Origin: Pacificimonas sp963710205
GTDB lineage: Bacteria; Pseudomonadota; Alphaproteobacteria; Sphingomonadales; Sphingomonadaceae
NCBI GenBank assembly: GCA_963710205.1
Contig: CAVPZG010000006.1
Location: 434,001-498,000 of the forward strand
Direction: 5' to 3'
DNA: 64,000 bases
In this document: in pieces, positions 8,724-17,502 of the stretch
Position numbering within the stretch: position 1 is the stretch's first letter
Layout: each line of letters opens with the position of its first letter
Notes under the pieces: generated by a model
What the model was told of the DNA's origin: nothing
What the model saw: only the letters and a program-made list of their open reading frames with translations
The model's database searches: none
Translations under genes and position numbers: made by a program

Positions 8724-9641
8724 ATGACCGCGCCGCCCACCCCCCGGATAGCTCTTTCCGTCGATAGTGAGATCCTGTTCCGGCGCGTTCTCAGAAATCC
8801 TGACGGTGATCCGCGTGCCATCGCGCAGCAGGCATACGCGCGGCTTGGCGCGCGTCCGAACGAGGCTCACCGGGCGGCAGCGCGGGAACTGCTCGCCCTG
8901 CGCGGAGAGCGGAAATACAGCCACATCCCGGCCTCCATCCGCGCGATGACCACATCCGGGGAGCGGCAGCTCGTTCTCTTCCATCTCGTCGAGATTTTCG
9001 AAGACTCCTTTCCGGCCCTCGGTCTGAACGACATCGTCAAACTGCCGTTCATCGATACGTTCAATCGCCTGCTTGAGCGATGGACGGACGCTGGCGAGCT
9101 GGCGGATATCGACGGCAGCATATTTTACAAGGATCTGGCGATCTGTTCCCTTCGCCTGATTCCCGCCGGTGCGCGCAGCATCGACCCTGACAGCGGCTTT
9201 CCCCGCCGGGAGCTTATCCGCCGCGGGCCCGTCGATATCGTCCGGGCGCTCGACTATGTCTATCGCCGCTGCGGCGGCCCCGCCCCCATGCTGGAGGTTC
9301 ACCTTCACCCGGAAGAGCGCGACTATTTCAGCCCGGATGGCTTTGCCTGCACCGTCCATGTTGCGCGGCACATCATGAACGCGCGCCGTGCGATCCGCGG
9401 CATGTTCGGCGGCAGCTGGTTCTACGATCCCGCCGCAGGTCGTGCGAGCCCCCACCTCGCCTATCTGTCCTCTCTGCCGGGGGCGGCCTATTTCGAGGGC
9501 GAAACGTCGAAAGAGACGGTGAATTACGCTCTTAAGCATTCGAAAACACGCAGGCGCCTACACGAGGCTGGTGAGTACCGCCCGGCGCATCACTGGATGC
9601 TCTGGTCCCGAAACGGCATCCTGAATGCCAGACAGATCTAG
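8724..9641 (+). CDS. Unrecognised protein, paralogue of 9650-10576
   Basis: The protein has 305 residues, is soluble and lacks a signal peptide. I do not recognise a named family. It is clearly related to its downstream neighbour in the C-terminal half: ICSLRLIPAGARSI, an HLHPEERDYFS block, GGSWFYDPAAGRASPHLAY, then RRRLHEAGEYRP. The motif W-x2-DP-x7-PHLAY and the H/E-rich block are the best candidates for functional residues. It is divergently transcribed from the two ATP-grasp genes. A transferase working with an ATP-grasp ligase is possible, but this is inference from context only. Confidence 0.7.
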   Translation: MTAPPTPRIALSVDSEILFRRVLRNPDGDPRAIAQQAYARLGARPNEAHRAAARELLALRGERKYSHIPASIRAMTTSGERQLVLFHLVEIFEDSFPALGLNDIVKLPFIDTFNRLLERWTDAGELADIDGSIFYKDLAICSLRLIPAGARSIDPDSGFPRRELIRRGPVDIVRALDYVYRRCGGPAPMLEVHLHPEERDYFSPDGFACTVHVARHIMNARRAIRGMFGGSWFYDPAAGRASPHLAYLSSLPGAAYFEGETSKETVNYALKHSKTRRRLHEAGEYRPAHHWMLWSRNGILNARQI

Positions 9642-9649
9642 GATGTCTT

Positions 9650-10576
9650 TTGTCTTCTGATTCCCCGCCCCTGCTGCCGACTGCCGACATGGTGGCAGCG
9701 GCGCTGGACGACATGACGCGCGGCTGGCCCGATGCCGTCAAACAAGCGGTCACCCTGGTGTCCGAACAGCTGATCGCGGACGGCCCGGAATATACCTGGC
9801 GGTTTTCCGGGAAATCCGTCGAAGGCCTGCGCGCCCTGCACGAAAACCGGCAGGCGGCGAGTCACCAGATCGAGGCCGTGCTTCTGACCATCATGAAATC
9901 CTCCGTGGAAGCGGGCAGGTTCAGCGCCTTTCCTGACAGCAGCATCGCGCGATTCGCCTTCAGCCTGAACCGCATCCTGCGGGACGCAGCCCGTCCGGAG
10001 GGACTTGGGATCAAGAAGGTTGCCGATAATCTTTACAAGGAGGTTGGCATTTGCCGCGCGTCCATCATTCCAGGAGGATGCCGGGTGATCGTCCCGCAAA
10101 TCCCGCTCTATCGCCGCCTCGCCGTCACGGGCGGCCCAGGACAGTTTATCAGATTTCTGCGGACATATGCGACCACATTGGGAAAGCAGTTCTACGCGCT
10201 CAACGTCCATGCGGCGGAGGTTGAATTTTTTTCGGAGGAGGAGTTCTACAAGCTGTTCTTGCAGATCGCCGATCTTCTGGAAACCCGTCCGGAGGTCGGC
10301 GGTGTCGTGCATGGTCCTGGCTGGCTCGCCGATCCGCAACTGCAGAAAATCACGCCCCATCTCGCCTACAACAGCCGTTTCTTTCAGCAGCATGGCGACG
10401 GCGTGTTTTACAGCCGCGATGATGACGAAAACAGCTATGCCTTCTCGAAATCGGCAAGCCGGCGCGCACTTTACGAGCGCGGGGAGTATGTTCCCCGCCT
10501 GAACATGGGCGTCATCCGCCGCCCCCAGATCCTGCGCTGGGCAGCGACCTATCGAGCGCGTCATGTCGCGGCCTGA
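9650..10576 (+). CDS. Unrecognised protein, paralogue of 8724-9641
   Basis: The protein has 308 residues and starts with TTG at 9650, after AGGA at 9640-9643 overlapping the upstream stop region, 8 bases after the preceding gene. An ATG at 9643 is in another frame and closes quickly. It shares with the upstream protein ICRASIIPGGCRVI, a VHAAEVEFFSEEEF block, GPGWLADPQLQKITPHLAY and RRALYERGEYVP. No transmembrane segment or known catalytic motif was recognised. The pair probably arose by tandem duplication, mirroring the duplicated ATP-grasp genes opposite. The downstream MATE exporter is 51 bases away in the same direction. Confidence 0.7.
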   Translation: MSSDSPPLLPTADMVAAALDDMTRGWPDAVKQAVTLVSEQLIADGPEYTWRFSGKSVEGLRALHENRQAASHQIEAVLLTIMKSSVEAGRFSAFPDSSIARFAFSLNRILRDAARPEGLGIKKVADNLYKEVGICRASIIPGGCRVIVPQIPLYRRLAVTGGPGQFIRFLRTYATTLGKQFYALNVHAAEVEFFSEEEFYKLFLQIADLLETRPEVGGVVHGPGWLADPQLQKITPHLAYNSRFFQQHGDGVFYSRDDDENSYAFSKSASRRALYERGEYVPRLNMGVIRRPQILRWAATYRARHVAA

Positions 10577-10627
10577 CCCCATACCGCCTTTCCTCCCGTA
10601 ACCACTTGGCGCTAAGGCGCGCCGACC

Positions 10628-12004
10628 ATGAACAAGGTGCTTCCCACAGGCGGCAGGGCGGTCTCGCCGCTTTCCGCGCTTCTGACGCTGGCCTGGCCCG
10701 TCGTCATGTCACGGCTTGGCATCATGGTCATGGGGCTGACCGACACCATCGTCGTCGGGCGCTACAGCGCGGACGAGCTTGCCTATCACTCGCTTGGCTG
10801 GGCGCCGACCATGGTGGTCGTCACAACGGGAATTGGCCTGCTCCTCGGCGTGCAGGTGCTGACGGCGCAGCTGGTGGGCGAGGGCAGGGCGCGAGAGGCG
10901 GGAACCGTCCTCAGAAACGGCATGGTCTTCGCGCTGGCTATTGGCATCGTCAGCAGCGCCGCGCTCTACCTCGCCGCAGGTCCGCTGATGCAGGTCATGG
11001 GCCTGGCGGGCGACCTCGCGCCGCGTAGCGCCGCGGTCGTCCGCATTCTCAGCCTGTCGCTGACCCCCTATCTGATCGCTGTCGCCTGCCAGTTCTGGCT
11101 GGAGGCGCTGAAGCGGCCCGTCCCTGCGATGATCGTCATGTGGGGCGCGAATATCCTCAATCTGGCGCTGTCGCTCTGGCTCGTCCCCGGTGACAATATG
11201 TTCGGCATTCAGGGCGCCGTGGCGGCGGGCTGGACGACGCTCTTCTCGCGCGCGGCGCTGATGGCGGGGCTCATCGCGGTGATCCTCGCCTGGTCCCGCG
11301 CCCATCTCGAGTTCGGCCTGTGGATACGCGGCACGGGCCGCTACTGGCGGGAGCTGTTCCGTATCGGCTTCGCCTCGGCAAGCTCACTCTTCGTTGAAAC
11401 GGCGGGCTTTGCCGCCATGAACATCATCGCCGGACAGATTGGCGCGCTGACGGTGGCCGGTTTCGCCATCCTCCTCAATATCGCCGCCATGGTCTTCATG
11501 GTTCCCCTCGGCCTCGCGTCCGCAACGGCGGTGCTGGTCGGCAATGGCTATGGCGAACGGAATTTCGATCATGTCCGCACGGGCGGCTGGACCGGCATCG
11601 GTTTCACCGCAGCGCTGATGACGGTCATCGCGCTGATTGTCTGGCTGCTGGGAGATGAAATCGTCTCGATTTTCACGAGCGAGGCAGACCTGACCGCTAT
11701 GCTCGTCCCCGCAGTGGCGCTGGCGGCCCTGTTTTTCACAATGGACGGGTTGCAGGTCGTTGCATCGAACGCGCTGAGGGCGATGGACGATGTCTGGCTG
11801 CCCACCCTCACGCATACGATCAGCTATGTCGGCGTGATGATTCCGCTCGGCTTTCTATTGGCAAAACCTATGGGGATGGGTCTGAACGGGCTGGTCTGGG
11901 CGATCATCCTTGCGAGCCTCTCCGCGGGCGGTTTCCTGATTGCCCGTTTCGCCTGGCTGACGCGGAGGGGCGCGTCACTCAGGCTGCGCCGCGCCCAGCA
12001 ATAG
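10628..12004 (+). CDS. MATE family multidrug/metabolite exporter
   Basis: The protein has 458 residues and about twelve hydrophobic segments arranged as two six-helix halves. MATE landmarks include LAWPVVMSRLGIMVMGLTD near residue 22, ALKRPVPAMIVMWGANILN in the middle and PLGLASATAVLVGNGYGERN at the start of the second half. MATE carriers exchange Na+ or H+ for organic cations or metabolites at the inner membrane. It follows the two unrecognised paralogues on the same strand, so exporting their product is an attractive hypothesis. Its last 30 bases overlap the 3' end of the convergent thioesterase gene. Confidence 0.92.
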   Translation: MNKVLPTGGRAVSPLSALLTLAWPVVMSRLGIMVMGLTDTIVVGRYSADELAYHSLGWAPTMVVVTTGIGLLLGVQVLTAQLVGEGRAREAGTVLRNGMVFALAIGIVSSAALYLAAGPLMQVMGLAGDLAPRSAAVVRILSLSLTPYLIAVACQFWLEALKRPVPAMIVMWGANILNLALSLWLVPGDNMFGIQGAVAAGWTTLFSRAALMAGLIAVILAWSRAHLEFGLWIRGTGRYWRELFRIGFASASSLFVETAGFAAMNIIAGQIGALTVAGFAILLNIAAMVFMVPLGLASATAVLVGNGYGERNFDHVRTGGWTGIGFTAALMTVIALIVWLLGDEIVSIFTSEADLTAMLVPAVALAALFFTMDGLQVVASNALRAMDDVWLPTLTHTISYVGVMIPLGFLLAKPMGMGLNGLVWAIILASLSAGGFLIARFAWLTRRGASLRLRRAQQ

Positions 12005-12436
12005 CGGCGTCAGTGCCGCGCGCAGCTTTTCCGGCAGGGGCGCGCCGCCGGGGCCGTCCGCAGCGCGGTTGACCATCACCGTATCCGATAGCGCGATGCA
12101 GCGATCCTCCTGAAACAGCGCCTGTGCCACGACATAGCTCGACCTGCCCAGCCGCAGGATGGCGGCCCGAACTTCAACAGGGGCGGGCCATCCGCCCTCA
12201 GCCAGATAAGCGATCGTCAGATTGGCGACGATAGGCCGAAACCCCAGTTCCGCCTTGCCGCCGAGGTGATGATGCAGCCGCACGCGGCCTTCCTCAAAAA
12301 AGCGCGCGAAAGCGACATTGTTCAGGTGCGCGTTGGTGTCCATGTCGCCGTAGCGCACGGCCATCTCAAAGCCGAAGGGGTAGCGATCCCGATGCTGCCG
12401 GTCGGCATCACCGCGCATGTGTTTCCCGTTCGTCAT
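11975..12436 (-). CDS. Acyl-CoA thioesterase, 4HBT hotdog family
   Basis: The protein has 153 residues with the 4-hydroxybenzoyl-CoA thioesterase-type signature VRYGDMDTNAHLNNVAFARF, in which the first Asp is the likely catalytic residue. It is followed by ANLTIAYLAEGGWPAPVEVR and GRSSYVVAQALF. It probably hydrolyses short- or medium-chain acyl-CoA in the cytoplasm. The start at 12436 is used; an internal ATG at 12418 is an alternative. The C-terminus overlaps the MATE gene by 30 bases on the opposite strand. Confidence 0.85.
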   Translation of the reverse strand: MTNGKHMRGDADRQHRDRYPFGFEMAVRYGDMDTNAHLNNVAFARFFEEGRVRLHHHLGGKAELGFRPIVANLTIAYLAEGGWPAPVEVRAAILRLGRSSYVVAQALFQEDRCIALSDTVMVNRAADGPGGAPLPEKLRAALTPLLLGAAQPE

Positions 12437-12454
12437 GCGCGGTGATCGGGCCGG

Positions 12455-14304
12455 TCAGATTACGGCAGCGTCCATTGGCAGCAGGGCTTCGACCTGGAAT
12501 ACGACATCCTGGAAATCGTTGTCGCTGGTGCCGTCCGTGCGCAGCAGATCCTCGAACGCGATCCTCAGATCGCCGGAGCCGTCGCTGGCCGCGCCCGACA
12601 CGACATGCTCGGACACGTCGGCGTTGAGGTTGCTGTCATGGCTGAGGAAGATCGTCGCCGTTGTCAGCAGCGCCCCGTCAACGGTCAGGATCGCTGATCC
12701 CCCCGTGGTCGAAATGCCAAAATTATCGGACGCAAGCTGCGCCGCCGTCAGGACATTGGCGCCGTCCTGGATGATGAAGAAGCCGAGCGAGCTGCCATCG
12801 TCCAGATCCGTCACGTCGAACGTTCCGCCATCCTTCACATTGCCTGTCAGCAGCCGCACATCGGCGATGGAGCCATCGGCACGGACTTCATAAACGCCAA
12901 GACTGTTGTCGAAGGCCGCCGCTGCGTCGGCAGGCTGCAGCCTGACGACAAAGCTGTCGGATGTTTCGCTGCTCAGGAAACTGTCGAGCGCGATGCCATT
13001 GATGCTGGTGGCCGCGACAGCCGTTCCTTCAGCCAGCGCAATCAGGTCGCCGATCTGGGTGATCGTGGTCGTACCGGTTGCCTGTCCCGTACCGAGGAAG
13101 CCGGAACCGGCATAATCGCCGGCAAGGTTCAGAATGAACGTCATATCGTCCGCCGTCGTCAGCGTCAGCGTTTCCGCGCCTGCCGTTTCGTCAACCGTGA
13201 AGGCGGCCGTGATTTCAAGCCGGTCGAGCGAATCGAAATCCGTGATCGTGTCTTCCGCCAGGTCGTTCAGCGTTCCCCGGAACAGGTCAGCACCGGCACC
13301 GCCGGTAAGGATATCGGCACCGCCGCCGCCCTGGATGGTGTCATTGCCGTCACCGCCGTTCAGTCGGTCCGCAGCCGCCGATCCGATCAGCGTATCATCG
13401 CCGCCCTCACCGAAGACCGTGCCCGCGACCGAGGCCGTTCCTGATTCCAGGAAGCTGTCATTGCCGTCACCCAGCCTGACGTCGCCAGTGACCACGGCGT
13501 CCGTGCCCAGGGTGACGCGGTCGATCCCGGTGCCTCCGATAATCGCCCCCGTCGTCGCAGCGTCCATGACGAGAATCCCGCGATCCACGCGGACTTCCGT
13601 CAGCGTCAGATTGCTAAGCGTGGCGGTTACGTTCTGCTCGACGATGGCGGCAAGGGGCGCCGAGAAGGTGCTGCGCGTACCGTCGATGACGCTGTTCACT
13701 GCGGCGCTGCCGGTCAGCCGAAGCGTTTCGAAACCGTTCGAGAAGGAGAAAATCGAGCGACCCGTTCAGATCGTTGATTTCCAGCTCGTCCGCGCCCCCT
13801 CCGGCAAAATAGCCAACGCGCGTCGTGGCAATGTCCGACTCATTGTCGGTAAACTCGATGTTGAAGGTGCTGTAATCGATCGTGATCTTGTCGTCGCCGC
13901 CTGCGAGCAGCAGGGCGGTGGCAGAGCTTTCGACCTCGCCGCCGGCATTGAGTTCAACCACCAGCTTACCGGCGTCCAGAACGATATCATTGCCGTCTGC
14001 CCAGAAGCACGCGCCCCTCGCGCGAACCGAAGTTCCTGAAAAAGATGTTTCCGGCGGTCGCGGTCGCATCAATGACCGGCTCGCTGAAATCACGCGTCAG
14101 GATGCCGCCCAGTTCGTTGATTACCGTGACATTATTGGATGTGATCTGGATGCCCTCATCCTGAATGGACCTGACGACGCCGCCGCTCGCATTTATGAAC
14201 GTTACTCCATCGGCAGTGATCAGTGCTGCGGGCGTACCTGCATCGGGACTGCTGAGCGTCTCGGTATTCGTGTAGGTTTCGTTGGCGGTGTTCAGAACGA
14301 GCAT
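12455..14304 (-). pseudogene. RTX calcium-binding repeat protein with C-terminal DUF4114, two frameshifts
   Basis: Three consecutive frames make one protein. The first part starts MLVLNTANETYTNT at 14304 with GGGAG upstream and runs to about 14017. The second (ADGNDIVLDAGKLVVELNAG) runs to about 13750, and the third carries RTX repeats (GEGGDDTLIG, GGDGNDTIQGGGGADILTGG) and a DUF4114 end (FLSHDSNLNADVSEH, then GTSDNDFQDVVFQVE). Removing one G from the GGGG near 14017 and one T from the TTTT at 13749-13752 restores a single 615-residue frame. RTX repeats bind calcium and such proteins usually leave by a type I system; none is adjacent. Sequence error and recent inactivation are both possible. 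Confidence 0.75.
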
Positions 14305-14442
14305 CAGATTGGACTCCCAAATGCCGATGTATGAAACGCATCGGTCTTCATATACCTGCGATGATGTCACCGCCAAGATGAACACAGCATTATGGGAAAA
14401 AGGACCAGATGTGAAGCGCGTAACGATTCTTAACCTGCCGCA

Positions 14443-15771
14443 ATGTTGAGCTGGATCGGACTGCTGGGCGGCCTTGGCCTGCTCATCTGGATGACCGTGC
14501 GCGGCGTCAACATTCTGATCGCCGGACCTGTCGCGGCTCTGGTCGTGGCGCTGACGGCGGGCTTGCCCCTTTTGCCGCCGCTCGCCGCCGGGGACGCGGC
14601 GGACTTCGCCACCAGCTACATGGCGGGCTTCACCAGCTTTTTCAGCGACTGGTTCTTCATGTTTCTGCTGGGCGCGATTTTTGGAGAGGTCATGGCCGCA
14701 TCGGGCGCGGCGGCGGCGGTCGCGCACTGGATCACGGCGAAGCTGGGCAGCAAATACGCCCTCCTCGCCACCATCCTCGCCTGCGCGGTGCTCACTTATG
14801 GCGGCGTCAGTGTGTTCATCGTCGCGTTCAGCGTTTACGGCCTTGCCGTCGCGCTGTTTCGGGAGGCCGATCTGCCGCGCCGTTTCATCCCCGGCGCGCT
14901 CGCCTTCGGTTCCGTCACTTTCACAATGACGAGCGCGGGCTCGCCTGAAATCCAGAACCTCATCCCGATGCCCTATCTCGGGACAACGCCCTATGCGGGC
15001 TGGGAAGTCAGCCTTGTCGTCGCCGTCCTGATGGCGGGTCTCGGCTATGCCTGGATCGCGCGAATGGTGCGCGTCGCCGTCGCTGGCGGAGAGCGGTTCG
15101 AGGCGCGCGCCAGTGACGAAGCGCCCGCCGACATTGCCGGGCTGCCAAGGCCACTCATCGCTCTCCTGCCGCTCGTCGCCGTCCTCGCCATATTCCTGCT
15201 GACCTCGGGGGAGGCGACGGCCGTTAATCTCGGCAAATGGGCACTCATCGCCGCGCTCGGCAGCGGGCTGATGGCCGCCGTCCTCGTCGGCCTGCCAAAG
15301 CTGAAGGCGATGCCGTCCGCCTTTTCGCGCGGTGCGACGGGCGCTGTGGTCGCGATCACCAACACCTGCGCCGTGGTCGGGTTCGGCTCCGTCGCCAAAT
15401 TGTCACCCGCCTTTCAGGAGGCTTTGGTCGCCGTCCAGAATCTGCCGGGCAGTCCGCTCATCGGCGCGGCCGTCGCCGTGACGGTCATAGCCGGCCTGAC
15501 CGGAAGCGCGTCCGGCGGCCAGACCATCGCGCTGCCTCTCATCGCGCCGCATTATCTCGGCGAGGGTGCAAATCCCGAGGAGCTGCACCGCACCGTCGCC
15601 ATCGCCTCCGGCGCGCTCGATAGCCTGCCGCACAATGGCTATGTCGTGACGACAATCCGAGCCGTCTGCGGCGAAACGCACAAGGCCGCCTATGCGGCGG
15701 TTGGCGCGACCACGGTTGTTGTGCCGATGATCGGACTGGTGGTGGCGCTGGTGCTGTTCGGAATATTCTAG
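14443..15771 (+). CDS. GntP family permease
   Basis: The protein has 442 residues and is very hydrophobic. It has features of the gluconate:H+ symporter (GntP) family: WFFMFLLGAIFGEVMAASGA, a GGVSVFIVAFSVYGLAVALF segment, TSAGSPEIQNLIPMPYLGT and the C-terminal GSASGGQTIALPLIAP and ALDSLPHNGYVVTT. The last two resemble substrate-binding regions of GntP and related citrate or hydroxy-acid carriers. It acts at the inner membrane in uptake of an organic acid that cannot be specified. The upstream region is shared with the divergent RTX gene. Confidence 0.88.
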   Translation: MLSWIGLLGGLGLLIWMTVRGVNILIAGPVAALVVALTAGLPLLPPLAAGDAADFATSYMAGFTSFFSDWFFMFLLGAIFGEVMAASGAAAAVAHWITAKLGSKYALLATILACAVLTYGGVSVFIVAFSVYGLAVALFREADLPRRFIPGALAFGSVTFTMTSAGSPEIQNLIPMPYLGTTPYAGWEVSLVVAVLMAGLGYAWIARMVRVAVAGGERFEARASDEAPADIAGLPRPLIALLPLVAVLAIFLLTSGEATAVNLGKWALIAALGSGLMAAVLVGLPKLKAMPSAFSRGATGAVVAITNTCAVVGFGSVAKLSPAFQEALVAVQNLPGSPLIGAAVAVTVIAGLTGSASGGQTIALPLIAPHYLGEGANPEELHRTVAIASGALDSLPHNGYVVTTIRAVCGETHKAAYAAVGATTVVVPMIGLVVALVLFGIF

Positions 15772-15807
15772 GACGTTTCCGCCCCTGCCTTGATGCGGAG
15801 CGTGCGT

Positions 15808-16914
15808 TTACAGCCCATGTCCCCGCTCAAGATAATCGCGTGACCGCATTTCCATCAGGCGGCTCACCGTTCGCTTGAATTCAAAGCTGCCATCGCCCGA
15901 TGGATAAAGCGCGCCGGGTTCCGCGTCCGCCGCCACCAGCAGTTTCACCTTATAATTGTAAAGGGCGTCGATCAGCTGCACGAACCGCGCCGCCTCGTTG
16001 CGGTTTTCCGGTCCAAGCACCGGAACGCCGACCAGAATGACGGTATGATATTCCTGCGCGACAGCCAGGTAGTCCGCCGACCCGCGCGCTTCGCCGCACA
16101 GCCGCTTAAAGCTGAATACGGCAACACCTTTCAGCGCCTTCGGCACATGCAGCGTTCGTCCGCCGCCCAGTTGCAGATCGGCGCTCGGCACATGTTCCGC
16201 ATCCTCGACGGGATAATCGGTCAGGCGGAAAAAGGCTTCCGACAGCGCCGCTGTCGCCTCCGGGCCATTCGGCACATGATAGACGTCCATGCCGCCCAGC
16301 CGCTCCAGCCGGTAATCCGTCGGACCATTCAGACTGACGACGTCCAGCTCCGATTTCAGAAGGTCGATGAAGGGCAGAAACAGCTGCCGGTTGAGGCCGT
16401 CCTTATAGAGGTCGTCCGGCGGCCGGTTTGAGGTCGCCACGACCGTCACCCCGGCCGCGAACAGGGCGGTGAACAGCCGCGACAGGATCATCGCATCGAC
16501 GACATTCGTCACCTGCATCTCGTCGAACGCAAGCAGTCGCGCCTCGCCCGCCAGTCTTTCGATGACCGCGCCCATGGCATCCTCACCGTCCGCGCGTGCC
16601 GCCTTCATCGCCTTGTGGGCCTCCAGCATGAAAGCGGCGAAATGGACGCGGCGTTTCCGCTCGATGCGAACCTCGGTAAAGAACAGGTCCATCAGCATGG
16701 ACTTCCCGCGACCGACCTCGCCCCACAGGTAGACACCCTGCGGGTGCGGCTCGGCTTCGCGGGAAAACAGCCGTTTCAGCAGACCCGGCGTTGCCTTCGC
16801 GGCTTCCAGTTCCGCCTGTAGCGCATCGAGCCGCGCCGCCGCCGCCTTCTGGTCCGCGTCCGGGCGCAATTCTCCCGCCGCGACAAGCGCCTGATAAGCC
16901 GCAAGTGTCGTCAT
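15808..16914 (-). CDS. zapE: Cell division protein ZapE (AFG1-like P-loop ATPase)
   Basis: The protein has 368 residues. The Walker A motif GEVGRGKSMLMD and Walker B motif RLLAFDEMQVTN are followed by LSRLFTALFAAGVTVVATSN and the family marker PPDDLYKDGLNR. ZapE associates with FtsZ at the division site and is related to mitochondrial AFG1. The frame is open upstream, but MTTLAAYQALVAAGEL at 16914 is the family start, and the ATG overlaps the stop of the upstream thioesterase (ATGA), so the two genes are coupled. Confidence 0.93.
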   Translation of the reverse strand: MTTLAAYQALVAAGELRPDADQKAAAARLDALQAELEAAKATPGLLKRLFSREAEPHPQGVYLWGEVGRGKSMLMDLFFTEVRIERKRRVHFAAFMLEAHKAMKAARADGEDAMGAVIERLAGEARLLAFDEMQVTNVVDAMILSRLFTALFAAGVTVVATSNRPPDDLYKDGLNRQLFLPFIDLLKSELDVVSLNGPTDYRLERLGGMDVYHVPNGPEATAALSEAFFRLTDYPVEDAEHVPSADLQLGGGRTLHVPKALKGVAVFSFKRLCGEARGSADYLAVAQEYHTVILVGVPVLGPENRNEAARFVQLIDALYNYKVKLLVAADAEPGALYPSGDGSFEFKRTVSRLMEMRSRDYLERGHGL

Positions 16915-17375
16915 GGCCTTGGCTTGAATTTCCTCAGGACGCCCGACCAGCTGCAGATGGTCTGATCGTCCTGAGTGACCAGCCCGCGCATGAAAACCGT
17001 CCGTCCCGTCGACCGCACGATCTCTCCGGACCCATCCAGCGGCTTGCCGAAAATGCCCGCGCCGACAAATTCCGTATTGCAGGTCAGCGTCACCGCGCGG
17101 CCTCCCGACAGCGCGGGCCGCGCACAGGCGAACATGACCTGGTCGATAAAGGCCATCAGATAGCCGCCATGCAGATAGCCCTGCATGTTGGAATGCGACC
17201 TGTCCGTCAGTGACCGGCAATCATAGCCACCATCGCCGCGTTCGCGGAAATAGACGGGCCCGATCGTGTCGGAAAACCGCCCTTCGTCCATTTCGCGCCA
17301 TGTGGACCAGCCCTGCATCGGCCCCTCGGTAACTTTGCGCGCGGGCGGCGGCGCGCTCTTCTCTTCTTCGTTCAT
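16911..17375 (-). CDS. PaaI family hotdog thioesterase
   Basis: The protein has about 154 residues. The PaaI-type helix SNMQGYLHGGYLMAFIDQVM includes the HGG motif, followed by ALSGGRAVTLTCNTEFVGAG and TGRTVFMRGLVTQDDQTI. It probably hydrolyses an acyl-CoA ester in the cytoplasm. The frame is open further upstream and the start is uncertain: ATG at 17375 is used, while an ATG at about 17318, closely preceded by GAGGGG, is an alternative. It overlaps zapE by four bases. Confidence 0.82.
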   Translation of the reverse strand: MNEEEKSAPPPARKVTEGPMQGWSTWREMDEGRFSDTIGPVYFRERGDGGYDCRSLTDRSHSNMQGYLHGGYLMAFIDQVMFACARPALSGGRAVTLTCNTEFVGAGIFGKPLDGSGEIVRSTGRTVFMRGLVTQDDQTICSWSGVLRKFKPRP

Positions 17376-17502
17376 GCTGTGGCCCGTTAGCGCGCACCGG
17401 CGCCGCCGCCCACCGCTCAGTTTTGAGCGCTTCGATTCAAGAGGGGCATTTTCCGGGAGGCCAGCGTAAGAGGCTGCGAAACTTTCCGGGAGGATTCTTC
17501 TT

